Notes: generated from the sequence alone by a model not told the origin. Shown: positions 18,155 to 28,089, counted from the first letter of the stretch. The stretch is DNA of 64,000 nucleotides from Streptomyces sp. CT34 (GCF_000805335.1 NZ_KN708638.1:72676-136675), one strand, 5' to 3'. A program made the numbers and translations.

Positions 18155-18646
18155 TTATGAGGTCGTAAGGCTCTCGGTTCGGACTGTGTAGCGGAGACTG
18201 GGCTGCGGTGTCATCGCCTGCTGTTCCCCGCCTTTACCTTCCCTACTCTCCGAGCATCCGCACTTCTGTGCGTCGCCGCCCTTGTCTCCGTTGCCTTCTC
18301 TTTCCTCCGAGCCTCTGGCTTCTGAGCCTCCGCCCTTGTCTTCGTCGCCGCCCTTGCTTTCCTTCGGGAAGTCGGCGTTGTTGTTGCAGCCCACGGACGA
18401 GCCCATGGTGGTGCTCTGCCCACCCGCGGGACCCTCGCCGCCGAGCGCGTTGCCCGCCAGGCCGTTGAGGACCCCGACCTCGCCGAGGACGTTGACGTTC
18501 GCGTCGCGCGACCTGCACTGGCTGCCCTGCTTGATGTCGATGTCGGTGCCGCCCTTCTCGCCATGGGCGTAGGCGGTGCCGGCGCCGAGGAAGCCGAAGC
18601 TACCGAGGACGACGGCCACGACGGCAGTCTTCTGAAGCTTGCGCAT
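18155..18646 (-). CDS. Secreted cysteine-containing protein (163 aa)
   Basis: ATG 18646 with GGAGAAG upstream. Residues 1-27 are a Sec signal peptide (MRKLQKTAVVAVVLGSFGFL, cut after AYA). The mature part has GSQCRSRDANVNVLGEVGVL and NGLAGNALGGEGPAGGQSTT, then GCNNN, a pattern of common Streptomyces secreted proteins. A long Gly/Lys/Glu-rich tail follows with CGCSES (Cys 129 and 131). The tail beyond residue 95 is low complexity and may be a lineage-specific extension. Role unknown. Confidence 0.75.
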   Translation of the reverse strand: MRKLQKTAVVAVVLGSFGFLGAGTAYAHGEKGGTDIDIKQGSQCRSRDANVNVLGEVGVLNGLAGNALGGEGPAGGQSTTMGSSVGCNNNADFPKESKGGDEDKGGGSEARGSEEREGNGDKGGDAQKCGCSESREGKGGEQQAMTPQPSLRYTVRTESLTTS

Positions 18647-18968
18647 TTCTTCTCCGGTGGTCGACGGATGCAATCCGTGATAAAGCGACTTCTTACAGTC
18701 ACAAGAGGTTAATACGGGATATGTCGTAGGTGTTCGGCGGCGCGCCGGATTCAGGGCCGTCGCGAACGGGTGGCTGTACCACGGCAGTCGCAAGCCCTCC
18801 GCCCCAACGGCCCAATATGAAGTTAAGTGTTGATCATTCGAGATGACCTATATGCGGTTGCGGACTTGATAGTGGAATGTCGCACTGCTCCCAACGAAGC
18901 ACTCGTGTGCCCGCAAGCCCTGAAGCCTCCGATTCGTCGGTGGCTTTTTGCATCCTCGATCTGGAGGT

Positions 18969-19154
18969 GTGCGCGTACGTCTCGTCGAGATCCTGCCGGA
19001 GGACCTGGTCTTCGCTCACGAAGCCGCCGCAGCCACTGGAGTCCCACAGCAAGTGATTCGCCAATGGGCTTCATGCGGGGAGATCCGCCGCTTCTCTGGT
19101 AAGAACGGGATCACCCGAAACCGGCACGAGTACAAAACATGTACGCCCCTGTGA
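18969..19154 (+). CDS. Small HTH-type protein
   Basis: The frame reads LVEILPEDLVFAHEAAAATG and VPQQVIRQWASCGEIRRFSG, a MerR/excisionase-like helix-turn-helix of about 60 residues. Start is uncertain: GTG 18969 has GGAGG almost touching it. The stop overlaps the next gene's start at 19139, as in an operon. The last residues (NRHEYKTCTPL) look out of family, so the true end may be frameshifted. Confidence 0.5.
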   Translation: MRVRLVEILPEDLVFAHEAAAATGVPQQVIRQWASCGEIRRFSGKNGITRNRHEYKTCTPL

Positions 19155-19583
19155 CGCGCCCCGGGACCACGTGGCTGCTGTCCTTCACCCCGAACCCCAC
19201 TGACGTGCAACGCGCCTGGAACGATGAGGAATTCACCCCGATCCCCTCAATCGCGTGGACCGTCGTGGAGGCGTCGTGCCTACGGTCGCTGGACGCGATG
19301 CGTCCCCTCGCGCGCGGCGGACGGCTCGGCCCGGTCCTCGTTGACCCGGCAGCTGATGTCGCCTGGTGGCTCGTGGACGACGGCGCCGATCAGCGCCTCG
19401 CCGACTTGCCGCTTTTGACCGTCCACCCCCGGGGCTGGCTCCTGCGTTTCCGCCGCCACACCTGTACTTCAACGGCCGCGGGTGGCTGGAGAAGCCCAAC
19501 GGCGCCGGCATACTCACCAACCCGATCAAACTGGGGCCGCGTTCGGCCCCGGCGGACGACTCCCATCAGAGGCGTTTCGATGA
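19139..19583 (+). pseudogene. Hypothetical mobile-element-type protein, two frameshifts
   Basis: Starts MYAPVTRPGTTWLLSFTPNP and continues WNDEEFTPIPSIAWTVVEAS and GPVLVDPAADVAWWLVDDGA. The frame then changes (FPPPHLYFNGRGWLEKPNGA) and changes again to end GAAFGPGGRLPSEAFR with the stop at 19583. The pieces connect without loss, so damage is limited to small indels. Function unknown; such genes follow small HTH genes in Streptomyces accessory DNA. Confidence 0.6.
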
Positions 19584-20040
19584 CCAAGAGGAAGATGTGG
19601 TCGACGCCCGTCCCACGCAGTCCATGAGCGAAATCGACCTCAGATTCTCGGGGTGCAGGACGGCATGCCGTCAGTGTTCTTCACACTGGGGCCGGTTTAT
19701 GCGATGGAAGCCCAGACCGCCGTGTTCCACTCATGACCGAGGCAGCGATACCGCAAGCTGGGCGCAGTGCCGGGTTGGCCTTTCCCCGACGTCATGGTCT
19801 TCGCTGAGGTGAGGCCGGATGAAGCTCTCGACGTCGAGGATGTGAGTAACGGCATGCACGACGACGACCGGACTGCCGCCGATGCTGCCACGGAACCGGA
19901 GCGCGGTGCCGCCGGCCGCCAGGGTCGCTCCCAGCGCCGGACCTGGCTGCGGATACTGAACTGGATCAGGGTCCCGTTGATCAAACGGTGTTGAGGTCCT
20001 CCTGGTGCGCAGCGGTGTGCTGAGCGTCACCGAGGCGGCA
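19584..20040. other. No supported gene
   Basis: About 460 bp between two frameshifted genes. Open frames on both strands have no motif and no start with a ribosome binding site. Confidence 0.4.
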
Positions 20041-20845
20041 TTGTCTACGTCGGTATCGAGGCGCTGATGGCCGTGATGCTCATCGTCGGCGCGGTCCGCT
20101 TCCGGGCGGTCGTCCGCGAGCAGCGGACGGGCGGAGCCACCGTAGGGACCGCCGCGCTCACCGCGGGGCTCAGTGTGATGCCTCCGCCCCTGGCATGGAT
20201 GGTCCGCAACGAACTGGCCGCCCTGCGACTCGCCTGGCTCGTCATCCGTCGGCGGGTCGACGGTGCCGGACCGCAGGATCTGCCCATCAGCTACAAGGGC
20301 GGCAAGCGGGCGCACGGGATCATCGGCGCGCTGTTCCTACTCGGCGGTCTGCCCGTTGTCGAACTCCTCGACACCTGGTCCTTGTTGGACATCATGGCAC
20401 CGCTCGCGGAGACGTACACCTTGCTCCTGCTGTGCGGGGCCGTCGGCGGGCCACGGATCCGCCCGCGCCTGCTGGGCCCGGAACTGCTGCGCGTCCGCTG
20501 GGGGACGAGGGAAGAACTGCGAGTGGCTTTAGAGGACGTGGTTGCCACCAAGCCCGAGCGTGCGTCCTCAGGGACCGTCAGCCGATGCTCATCGACCGCG
20601 ACTGGTGCCTGCCGTCGGCCGGATGCACCTCGGTGCGCCTGACGCTTTCCCGGCCGCTCCAGGTGCCCTTGCGCTTCGGGCAGCAGGCCCGGACGGCGAC
20701 CCAGCGGTTCGCCGCCGACGACCCAGCGACCGCAGCCGAAACCATCGCCGAAGCGGCAAGACAACGGCAGGCCCCCCTCGGACAACAGGCGCACGCGCTC
20801 GCGCCGGCTCCGGGCACACCGTCCGATTCGCATAGCGCCCGCTGA
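20041..20845 (+). pseudogene. Multi-pass membrane protein, 5'-truncated and frameshifted
   Basis: Near 20050 the frame reads YVGIEALMAVMLIVGAVRFR, then a second membrane pair near 20310-20440 (GIIGALFLLGGLPVVELLDT, APLAETYTLLLLCGAVGGPR). A shift near 20575 is needed to continue into the soluble C-terminus (SVRLTLSRPLQVPLRFGQQA, QRFAADDPATAAETIAEAAR) to the stop at 20845. It resembles uncharacterised Streptomyces membrane proteins of about 330 residues. No start codon remains. Confidence 0.55.
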
Positions 20846-21145
20846 TCCCCGTCCCTCGCGGTCCTGCGCGAGGGGTCCACCGCTGGGGCGGACGCAGGCC
20901 GCCCGGCTCCCCAGACCTGGCCGACTGGAACCTCGGCCTGAGCCGCCAGAGTCTACTCCACCGGCCCTGGCCACTGCCCTTTCCCCGTGGCGCAGCAGCC
21001 GGGGCCGACTCGTACACTCGGGTGCCAGGCGGAGAGTGCGACGGCCCTGCCCAGCACCCGGTCTGCTTCCGACCGACCGGCCGGAAACAGTAAGTCCCGT
21101 GGCCTGCGCCTTCGTCACATGCCCAAGCCCATCGGGATGTTCGCG

Positions 21146-21500
21146 TCAGACTGTCGGGCAGCCGGCGGCTTTGAGGCCGATGTTGAGCTGCTTCTTCAGC
21201 GCGGTTTCCTTCTCGGTGAGACGTCCTGGTTGGGGATGGTGAGCTTGATGTCCTTCTTGCCCTTCCCCTTCTTCACCGTCATCGCGACCGTCATGTCACG
21301 CGGGACGACCGACTTGAGGTCGCCGTGGGCGACGGTGACGGGTCGCGCCAGTACTCGTGCAGGCCGGCGAGCGCCAGCTGGTGGCTGGCCAACGGACAGT
21401 TGCCCCGCTCGTGGGCGACGTCAGGTCCGCAGCCGAACTGTCGTCCTGCTACGTGCGGCTGCCGGTGCGGTGCATTGGTGAACTCGCCTGGTAGGTGTGC
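21146..21500 (-). pseudogene. Remnant of a secreted or helical protein, C-terminal part
   Basis: The minus strand reads CPLASHQLALAGLHEYWRDP, then in the next frame VTVAHGDLKSVVPRDMTVAM and TVKKGKGKKDIKLTIPNQD, and after a further shift LTEKETALKKQLNIGLKAAG and CPTV-stop at 21146. The end matches the remnant at 56094-56204. The 445 bp after 20845 otherwise hold only this remnant. Confidence 0.55.
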
Positions 21501-22361
21501 TGGCCCCGCCCGCAAGGCGACTCCTTCGTCCGCGGGCCGATCACGGGTGGATGGGGGTGTGAGGAGGGCGCGCAGGTCGATGACGCGGTAACCACGGGCG
21601 GTGATCGCATCGAGGATCTGTGGCAGGGCCTGGGCGTCGATCACCTCGGTGCCGCCCTCGGGCGCCCCGACGTGCATCTGCAGGATCGCCCCTGGGCGCA
21701 GCGCGTCCAGCGCTCTGGCCACCGCGCGGTCCACGGTCATGCCACCCTCCGTGCCCTTCCATCCATTGGTGTCGGTGGTGAATTCGACGTCCGCGAATCC
21801 CAGCCCGTTGACCACCCTGACCTGGGCGGGGCTGGTCTCGCTGTAGGGAAACCGGAAGAACGGGGTCAGGGCCTCTCCTGCCCCGGCTGCACGCAGGGAC
21901 CGATCCGCTGCCCAGACCTCGCGACGTCCTCCGGCTGCCGTCAAGTCGTTGAAGTAGGGGTGGCTATAGGAATGGTTGCCCAGCCCGTGTCCCGCAGCCG
22001 CGATCCTCTTCACCACCTGGGGGTACCGGTCAGCGAAGTCGCCGGTCAGGAAGAACGTGGCAGGCGTGTGCCGGCGGGCGAGCTCACCGAGGACGCGGTC
22101 CAGACCGGCGTCGTTCCAGGCCGCGTTGAACGTCACCGCGGCCACCCGCTCGCTCGTATGGATCACACGGTTCTCCGATCCGAACAGTGCCCGAAGGCTC
22201 TCCTCGTCCGCAGTCGCCGCCAGGCACCGCGAACCAGCCCTGACTGTCACGGCCGGCGGCCCGGGCACCACCACCCAAAGGGCAGTAAACAACCCGATGG
22301 CCATCTGGAGCAGGCTGCGGGACACAAGACGGCGTGCGGCGAGGAGAGAACGCGTTTCCAT
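21291..22361 (-). CDS. Polysaccharide deacetylase (NodB domain), chimeric C-terminus
   Basis: A 356-residue frame. Residues 1-40 form a signal anchor. The NodB domain covers about 70-270: TFNAAWNDAGLDRVLGELAR, PATFFLTGDFADRYPQVVKR, the metal-binding GNHSYSHPYF, FFRFPYSETSP, and LRPGAILQMHVGAPEGGTEV. The first motif has TFN where many deacetylases have TFDD; this subfamily often carries TFNAAW. After RGYRVIDLRALL (about residue 275) the frame runs into the decayed gene that ends at 21146, so its native C-terminus is probably lost. Likely acts on cell-wall glycans. Confidence 0.8.
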   Translation of the reverse strand: METRSLLAARRLVSRSLLQMAIGLFTALWVVVPGPPAVTVRAGSRCLAATADEESLRALFGSENRVIHTSERVAAVTFNAAWNDAGLDRVLGELARRHTPATFFLTGDFADRYPQVVKRIAAAGHGLGNHSYSHPYFNDLTAAGGRREVWAADRSLRAAGAGEALTPFFRFPYSETSPAQVRVVNGLGFADVEFTTDTNGWKGTEGGMTVDRAVARALDALRPGAILQMHVGAPEGGTEVIDAQALPQILDAITARGYRVIDLRALLTPPSTRDRPADEGVALRAGPAHLPGEFTNAPHRQPHVAGRQFGCGPDVAHERGNCPLASHQLALAGLHEYWRDPSPSPTATSSRSSRVT

Positions 22362-23582
22362 GCCAGCCCCATCGACCGACCGGCGCTTGCCCTTGACCCC
22401 GGCCGCTCGGCGGTACCGACAGAGATGGGGGGACGGATCCGTAGGGATCCGGGCCCATCAGCATCTCGACGGGGGTGGCAATGGAGGCTGCCTTCTTCTT
22501 GGCCTCGCCATGACCTGCGGCCAGGCCGCCGACACAGTACGTCAGGGGGGCCAGGCCCGTGCCATCGGCGTCGGCCAGGGCGAGCGGACCGTTGTCGCGG
22601 GTTCGGGAGCCTGACCGAGGGCCTACTTCTTCGCGGCCTGCTTCGTGCCGTCGGGCAGGCGGCTATCCGGCCGCTTGCCCGACGGCTGACGGCTCACACG
22701 AGATTCCCGCCGAGCGCCGTCGTTGTTGCGGGAGCAGGCAGGGCCGATGGCGGGAATCCCCGCGCTGACCGCAGCCCACCCGAGAGCCGGATTCACCGGC
22801 GGAGAGGAGAGGGCTGCCGAACGTGCTCCGAAGCAGCTCACCGCTGCCCGACCGCTACCGCCAAGATCCGGTCCGATCCTCTCCGAAGGCCTGGTAGGCA
22901 TGATCCGTCTCATCCCCGGTCCGGGGAGTCCTCGGGCCTCCGGCAGGCAGTCATCGAAACCAGTGGGCCTCCCCCCTCCCCCAGCACTGCCACGACTGCG
23001 GCGGCAGGCCCGCCGGGCACGGTGCTCGGGGACGACGTGCCGGATCCGGCGCCGCCGCAGGTAACGGCGGTTCAGGCGAGACGGATACGCCTGATGGTCA
23101 GTTACCTCGCTGCCGGCGGCAGCCATGGCCTTGGACAGCTTCGTGACCGTCTGCTGGAGATCAGCTGTGCAAAGGCGGTCGCCTCGGCGCCGCAGATCGG
23201 CGAGGGTGTCGCGCATCCGTCGATGTGCGGACGCCTGCGGGTCCTTCTTGACGACCTGGGACCGAAGGATGGCCGGGGCCGTACGGGGGTGTAGTGGCTG
23301 GGAATCCTGGAGAACTTCGGGCCCCCGGACCGGTGCGACCTGCTTGACCTGCTTGACCTGCTTGACCTGCGGAGTTTCCGGAGCACGAGCTTTACGGGAA
23401 GGACCGACCGTCCTACCGGTCCACCCGACACCACGGCGAACCTATGTGGTCACAGCACTGGCAGTTCGGTGTGCTCGGCGACGTGTTCGGGTGGCAGGCT
23501 GCAGAGCGCGGCGACCTGGTCCAGGTGGAGCCCGCCGTCCTCGGGGCGTCTGACGGCCGCGGGCCGCCCGGGCGCGACAGCT
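22362..23582. other. No supported gene; decayed DNA
   Basis: About 1.2 kb. The minus strand near 23070-23216 reads MRDTLADLRRRGDRLCTADL and QQTVTKLSKAMAAAGSEVTD, which looks like a real helical fragment, but it loses coding character downstream. The long plus-strand frame across the area is compositionally shadow sequence. Confidence 0.35.
23337..23370. repeat. 9-bp tandem repeat
   Basis: GACCTGCTT is repeated three times and followed by a partial fourth unit. No gene uses it. Confidence 0.75.
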
Positions 23583-23614
23583 CGGACGCCCCCGCCCATC
23601 GGCGGGGGCGTCCG
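23583..23614. terminator. Hairpin terminator of the lipoprotein gene
   Basis: A perfect 14-bp GC-rich stem (CGGACGCCCCCGCC and complement) with loop CATC, 22 bp beyond the stop of the minus-strand lipoprotein gene. Confidence 0.85.
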
Positions 23615-23635
23615 CGTTCACACCTGCCGGGCGTG

Positions 23636-24922
23636 CTACCGCGCTTCCGCGCTGCGTGCCATTTCGAGCAGGTTCTCCATCTGCTGGCGGAGCTTCGTCA
23701 TCTCCGGGGAGGGGTTCTCCCGTTCCAGCTTGCGCATCTTCTCCAGCTGCTGCTCGATCTCGGCGGAGCTGCCGCCGGCCGAGGCCGAGCCCTGGCCCTT
23801 ACCGGCCTCGCCCTGCTTGGCCGACTGCAGATCGCTGACGGCCCGCTCCAGGTCCTTGGGCTTGACCGTCTTGGCGCCGGACGGAGCCTCGAACGCGGGG
23901 GCCTCGCCCTTGAGCTCGATGGACAGCGGCAGCTCTTCGCCGGCCTTCTTGTCGTCCTCGGTGAACTGGGCCAGGTTCAGGGTCAGTTCGGAGACGGCGC
24001 CGTCCTTGATGGCGATGTCGAGCGTGATGTCCTTCTCGGGGACGTCCTTGACGCTGTCCCTCAGAGAGCCGAAGGACGGGCTCTTGTCCGCGAGCGGCTC
24101 CAACCCCTTGGCCAGCGCCGTCATGGCCTTCTTCGCGGGCACGGTGGCCCTCACGTGGTCCGCACCGCCCTTGCTACCCGCGTCGTTGAGGTCGGCGTGG
24201 TCGATGAACGCCTTCTCAAAGGCGTCCATCACCTTCTTCTGGTCCTCGACCTTGAGCTGGGCGGCCGGGCCGGCGCCGGGGCCGCCGAGGCCGGGCTGCT
24301 TCTTCTTCGCGAACTCCTCGAAGTCCTTGACGTCGTACGCCACCCACTGCCCGCTCATCATCTCCTTGAAGGGCGACGGCAGCTTGTTCAGCTCGTCCTG
24401 CCGGCGCGCGAAGTTCGCGCTGCCCTGAGGCGCCAGCTTGGCGAGGCGCTGGAAGTCCATGCGCTGGTACATCTTCTTGCCGTCGGAGCGGATGTCCATG
24501 ACGGGTTGCCCGCCATCCACGGCGAACGCGAATCCGCTCGGGATGTGGACGTTGGCCTCCGGGTCCTTGAAGACTTCTTCGACCGGCTTGTCGGGGGCCG
24601 TCCACACGGAGAGCCTGAGGCCGGCCATGATCTTGGCGTAGTCGCGCTGGAAGCCCTTGGAGCCCTTCAGCGCGGACCAGATCTGCTCCTCATTCGCCGA
24701 GATCCGGAACTCCGCGGTGAGCGCCTTCCGCTCACCCAGTTTCTCGAATCCCTGCCGGACCTTGGTGCCTGCACTGACCTTTTCGAACGGGCCGCATGCG
24801 ACGGACGCGGTGGATATCAGGGCCACACAGCCGATGGCGGCCAGACCCTTGCGGTTGATGGAGATGCTTTTGCTCCTGCTCGGTGCGGTTGATGCCGGTA
24901 TGGGAGACCAGGGTGGGAGCAA
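23636..24922 (-). CDS. Secreted lipoprotein (about 428 aa)
   Basis: The N-terminus has a positively charged start (SISINRKGLAAIG), a hydrophobic core (CVALISTA) and a lipobox ending SVAC, so it is exported and lipid-anchored. The mature protein is soluble and lysine-rich, with FEKLGERKALTAEFRISANE, KMYQRMDFQRLAKLAPQGS and a C-terminal coiled coil (SSAEIEQQLEKMRKLEREN). It resembles actinobacterial lipoproteins of unknown function. The only in-frame ATG is at 24922, giving a long signal region. A better spaced AGGAG at about 24870-24880 precedes an ATC codon where a start would be expected. Confidence 0.75.
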   Translation of the reverse strand: MLPPWSPIPASTAPSRSKSISINRKGLAAIGCVALISTASVACGPFEKVSAGTKVRQGFEKLGERKALTAEFRISANEEQIWSALKGSKGFQRDYAKIMAGLRLSVWTAPDKPVEEVFKDPEANVHIPSGFAFAVDGGQPVMDIRSDGKKMYQRMDFQRLAKLAPQGSANFARRQDELNKLPSPFKEMMSGQWVAYDVKDFEEFAKKKQPGLGGPGAGPAAQLKVEDQKKVMDAFEKAFIDHADLNDAGSKGGADHVRATVPAKKAMTALAKGLEPLADKSPSFGSLRDSVKDVPEKDITLDIAIKDGAVSELTLNLAQFTEDDKKAGEELPLSIELKGEAPAFEAPSGAKTVKPKDLERAVSDLQSAKQGEAGKGQGSASAGGSSAEIEQQLEKMRKLERENPSPEMTKLRQQMENLLEMARSAEAR

Positions 24923-25574
24923 GAAGGTTGTACGCGCCGGCGAATTCTGTCAGGTGCGCGGCGCACCGTACTGGTGCTGCGCCGCCGCACGATGCGCTGC
25001 AACGGCTGCCCTTCTTGATCGGTCGGTCTGCGTACCCGGACGGGCTCTGCCACCGCGCCTCCCCCGCCGGATCGGATGTCCCCTCACATCCAACCGGCTC
25101 GGCCAGCACCCCGACGGGGGCCGGGGGTCCGGCGCTCTCCCAGGCGGTGAGCCAGTCGCGGAGGACCGCCAGAGATGGCGAGTCGGGGCGGTCGGCGAGG
25201 ATCGTGCCGTCTTGCCGGAGGACGGCGGCGTCGTCGCGGTGGTGTGTCCGATGGCCCAGGTTCGGGCGGAGGCGGCGGTGGTGGTCAGCTGCGGATCGTC
25301 GAGAGATACGGCGAAGGTCCGGCGACTTGGCGCGGTTGTTGGCCATGCCGGTCGCTCCAGTCGCCGGCCTCGGCTTCGACCCCATCGGAGACGACTCGCT
25401 GCCTCAGACCGTAGGTAGGCCCGCCGGCAATCACTTCGTGCGCCCGCGGAGCCAGCAGCCCCACCGTCCGGCGCCCCTGGCAACGCCTCCTCGCCGGGAC
25501 GACGCTGGACGTACGGGCCCGGACCACCGTTCCTCGCCGCGGCTCGGTGCGTGGGTAGCGCACACCGGGGGTGG
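24923..25574. other. Decayed DNA; possible methyltransferase tail on minus strand
   Basis: About 650 bp. Near 25130-25280 on the minus strand the frame reads VLRQDGTILADRPDSPSLAV and LRDWLTAWESAG, which resembles the tail of methyltransferase-type proteins. No start or catalytic motif is present. Nothing else is supported. Confidence 0.3.
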
Positions 25575-25929
25575 CCCCGGAGGCGCTCAGAACGCCAGTG
25601 GTGTGCTGCTGCGGTATTTCGTGGGTCACGGCACCGTCACCGAAAACGGGGACCTCGTCCCGGCCGTGAAAGACACCGTCGCCAACGAACCGGACACTAC
25701 CGGGCTGGAGTACATCACGATCCGGAGCATTCTGAGCGGAAGCCCCGCCAGGGTCAAAGCCGTTGTGGTGGACTGCTGTTACTCGGGGCGCGCCATCGAT
25801 GTGCTCTCGGGGGATGGCCAGCGCCTGGCCGATATCACCGACACAGGAGGCACCTACACCCTCACCGCGGCCGTCGCCCGACTCCCCTCAGCCCGAACGG
25901 CAACCAGGGTCATCGGGTCACGCAGCTGA
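25575..25929 (+). pseudogene. Caspase-like (C14) peptidase remnant
   Basis: The frame reads SGVLLRYFVGHGTVTENGDL, then RVKAVVVDCCYSGRAIDVLS and TGGTYTLTAA. The histidine of FVGHG and the cysteine of DCCYSG are in the positions of the caspase catalytic dyad. The N-terminal strand and the C-terminal end are missing, and the frame breaks after 25870. Complete relatives are modules of bacterial death or signalling proteins. Confidence 0.6.
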
Positions 25930-26059
25930 GATCCCCTCTGGCCATGGTGAATCTGGGTGGTCGGCCGCAGCTGGTCGACCTTGGCATGCCGGTCTTCATC
26001 GACCACGCACCACCACCGCAGCCGGCACCGGGCGAGCCCGGATACCCGCCCTGATCCTG

Positions 26060-26677
26060 TCAAGGAGCGAGTTCGGCTCGGCGAAGGCTGCGGAACACAG
26101 CAGGAGTCGTCCATCCGCGCAACGTGGCGTGGATCGTCGAGCGGAATGCCGCCTCGGCCGTGGTGGCGTCGAGGGCCCCGGCCAGTTCGAGAGTCACGAG
26201 CCCATGCAGGGTTCCCCAGATCGACAGGGCGATCGACGTCGCGTCGCCGGCGAGGACGGACGCCGTCAAGGCGCGATCGATCGCCGCGAGGAGCGGGCGG
26301 ATCGGGTCACTGGCACCGACCTCCCCCGACGGGTCGAAGGACTGCACACCACCGAACAGCACCGTGTACAGGTGGCTGTGTCCGCGCCCCCAACGACGGT
26401 AGGCGACGGCCAGTGCGTAGAGGTCGGCGAGAGGGTCCGCGGAGGTCTGCACCGCCAACAGGTCCTGGAACAGGCCGGCGACGGCTCTGTCGCGCACCGC
26501 ACCGATCAGCCCGTCCTTACCGCCGAACAACGAGTACACCGCCGTAGTCGACGCCTCGGCAGCAGCGGCCACGGCGCGGACCGTGACCGACTCCCGCGGA
26601 CGGGTGGCGAGCATCTCGGTCGCGCACTCCACAAGCCGCTCTTTGACGACCTCGTCGTTTGTTCTCGGCCTACCCAC
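26060..26677 (-). CDS. TetR/AcrR-family regulator
   Basis: GTG 26677 gives VGRPRTNDEVVKERLVECAT and a 205-residue protein. The HTH is complete (RESVTVRAVAAAAEASTTAV, YSLFGGKDGLIGAVRD). The C-terminal domain includes WGRGHSHLYTVLFGGVQSFD and SIWGTLHGLVTLELAGAL. It is divergent from a membrane-bound hydrolase gene 69 bp away, with a palindrome in between, so it probably controls that gene. Confidence 0.88.
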   Translation of the reverse strand: MGRPRTNDEVVKERLVECATEMLATRPRESVTVRAVAAAAEASTTAVYSLFGGKDGLIGAVRDRAVAGLFQDLLAVQTSADPLADLYALAVAYRRWGRGHSHLYTVLFGGVQSFDPSGEVGASDPIRPLLAAIDRALTASVLAGDATSIALSIWGTLHGLVTLELAGALDATTAEAAFRSTIHATLRGWTTPAVFRSLRRAELAP

Positions 26678-26701
26678 GGCCAGCAGCCTACCTCCCCTGA
26701 T

Positions 26702-26723
26702 AACGTCGTTTTGAAACAACGTT
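26702..26723. promoter_or_regulatory. Candidate TetR operator
   Basis: AACGTCGTTT-TG-AAACAACGTT is a near-perfect inverted repeat (9 of 10 pairs) centred between the divergent TetR and hydrolase genes. Confidence 0.65.
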
Positions 26724-26745
26724 CTGAAACTGTTGGAGGTCCGCC

Positions 26746-28089
26746 GTGCCCACGTCCGCCACACGTCTCGTCCGCTTCATTGGACGCTTATTGCTGGCCC
26801 TTGCCGCCGTCGCGACGCTGGTCGTCGTCTTTCTCGCACTGATCGCCCTCACGGACGGGGCAGGCTCGGGGCTCGCAGCATGGTTGACAACTATTGGAGT
26901 CGGGGCTGTCCTCGCGATGTGGCGGGGTCGGCGGCGCACTTGGCCGGCGCGGCTCGTGCCGTTCCTGCCGGTGGTCGTCGCGGCGGCGTTGACGGCGGCG
27001 GTCTGCATCCCGACCGTGCCGACGGCCCGGCGGTACCCGCCCGCCCTACCCTTCGTGGTCACACAGCACTGGAGCCTGGCCACAGGCAGCCGGGTCGCGG
27101 TGTACCACTACCCGCCCGCGAACCACGGCACCCGCCATCCCATCCCGCTCGTGTACCTCAACGGCGGACCGGTCCGTGGCATCTCGGTGCTCGACCACCG
27201 GTTCCTGCAACTCCTGGCACGCCAGGGCTACGACGTCTACACCTACGAACAGGCCGGCGGCGGACGAAGCGACCCGCTCCCCATGGGCCAGTACACGATC
27301 TCCAGGTCGGTCCGCGACCTCGCCGCCTTCATCGACCGCCTGGACAAGGGCGACAAGGGCAAGGCCGACATCCTCGGATTCTCCTCAGGTGGGGCCGTGC
27401 TCACCCGAGCCCTGGCCGAGCCGAGCGTCGCCGCACGCTTGCATCGCGCGATCATCGCCGAGCCCGGCCCCATGGACGGCCCCACCGCGCACATCGCCGG
27501 GCACCAGGGCCGAAAATCCGCACGCGGCCTCGCGCCGGCCCCGACCGGACCGCGATCGACGCACGTCCCCCGGTACGCCGTGGCGTTCGGCCTCATGCGA
27601 CTCGGACTCCTCACCCCCGACACCGGACTGATCGGACAGGCCGAAGGCGACAACGCCTTCACCGCCGCCGACCTCGGCAGCGACACCGCATCCGCCTACT
27701 GCGCGCGCGACGCGCACCGCATCCCCGCCGAGAACACCGCGCAGAACTTCTCCTTCAGCCCCGCCGCCAGTCTTCGCGTCGAGCAGACGGTCAAGGACTC
27801 GCCCTCTATTGCACCGCTACTGAGGCAGTCCCGGACCCCCGCGATGCTGATGATCGCCGAGTGCTCCTCCCAGGTCCGTCAATGGGAGACCACCGTTCTT
27901 GCCAATGACCCCGCCATCCAGCGCACGCAGTACATGCCCGGAGTCGGACACCACATGTGGAACGGCCTCGACGACAACAACGACCGGGCTGCCGCCGTCA
28001 TCACTGCGTTCCTTCAGGACAAGCCGGCACCTCTGCCGAACTCCCCGACCCGCGACGAGATCCCTACGTTCCTGCGCGACCACAAATGA
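26746..28089 (+). CDS. Membrane-anchored alpha/beta hydrolase
   Basis: GTG 26746, preceded by GGAGG, gives 447 residues. Three membrane segments (about 12-36, 43-58 and 71-90) precede an external hydrolase domain. The oxyanion-hole region is IPLVYLNGGPVRG. The nucleophile elbow is GFSSGG (Ser 213), and the catalytic His lies in MPGVGHHMWNG. The fold is that of prolyl-aminopeptidase-like alpha/beta hydrolases (YEQAGGGRSDPLP). The substrate is unknown. Likely repressed by the divergent TetR protein. Confidence 0.85.
   Translation: MPTSATRLVRFIGRLLLALAAVATLVVVFLALIALTDGAGSGLAAWLTTIGVGAVLAMWRGRRRTWPARLVPFLPVVVAAALTAAVCIPTVPTARRYPPALPFVVTQHWSLATGSRVAVYHYPPANHGTRHPIPLVYLNGGPVRGISVLDHRFLQLLARQGYDVYTYEQAGGGRSDPLPMGQYTISRSVRDLAAFIDRLDKGDKGKADILGFSSGGAVLTRALAEPSVAARLHRAIIAEPGPMDGPTAHIAGHQGRKSARGLAPAPTGPRSTHVPRYAVAFGLMRLGLLTPDTGLIGQAEGDNAFTAADLGSDTASAYCARDAHRIPAENTAQNFSFSPAASLRVEQTVKDSPSIAPLLRQSRTPAMLMIAECSSQVRQWETTVLANDPAIQRTQYMPGVGHHMWNGLDDNNDRAAAVITAFLQDKPAPLPNSPTRDEIPTFLRDHK

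Noticed and set aside
21495-23294. A 599-residue plus-strand open frame.
   Set aside because: Antisense to the deacetylase for its first half; composition and lack of motifs mark it as a shadow frame of high-GC DNA.
23444-24892. A 482-residue plus-strand frame.
   Set aside because: Exactly antisense to the lipoprotein gene, which has a lipobox and terminator on the other strand.
25575-25929. Functional caspase-type defence gene.
   Set aside because: Both ends are missing and the frame breaks; only the catalytic core remnant remains.
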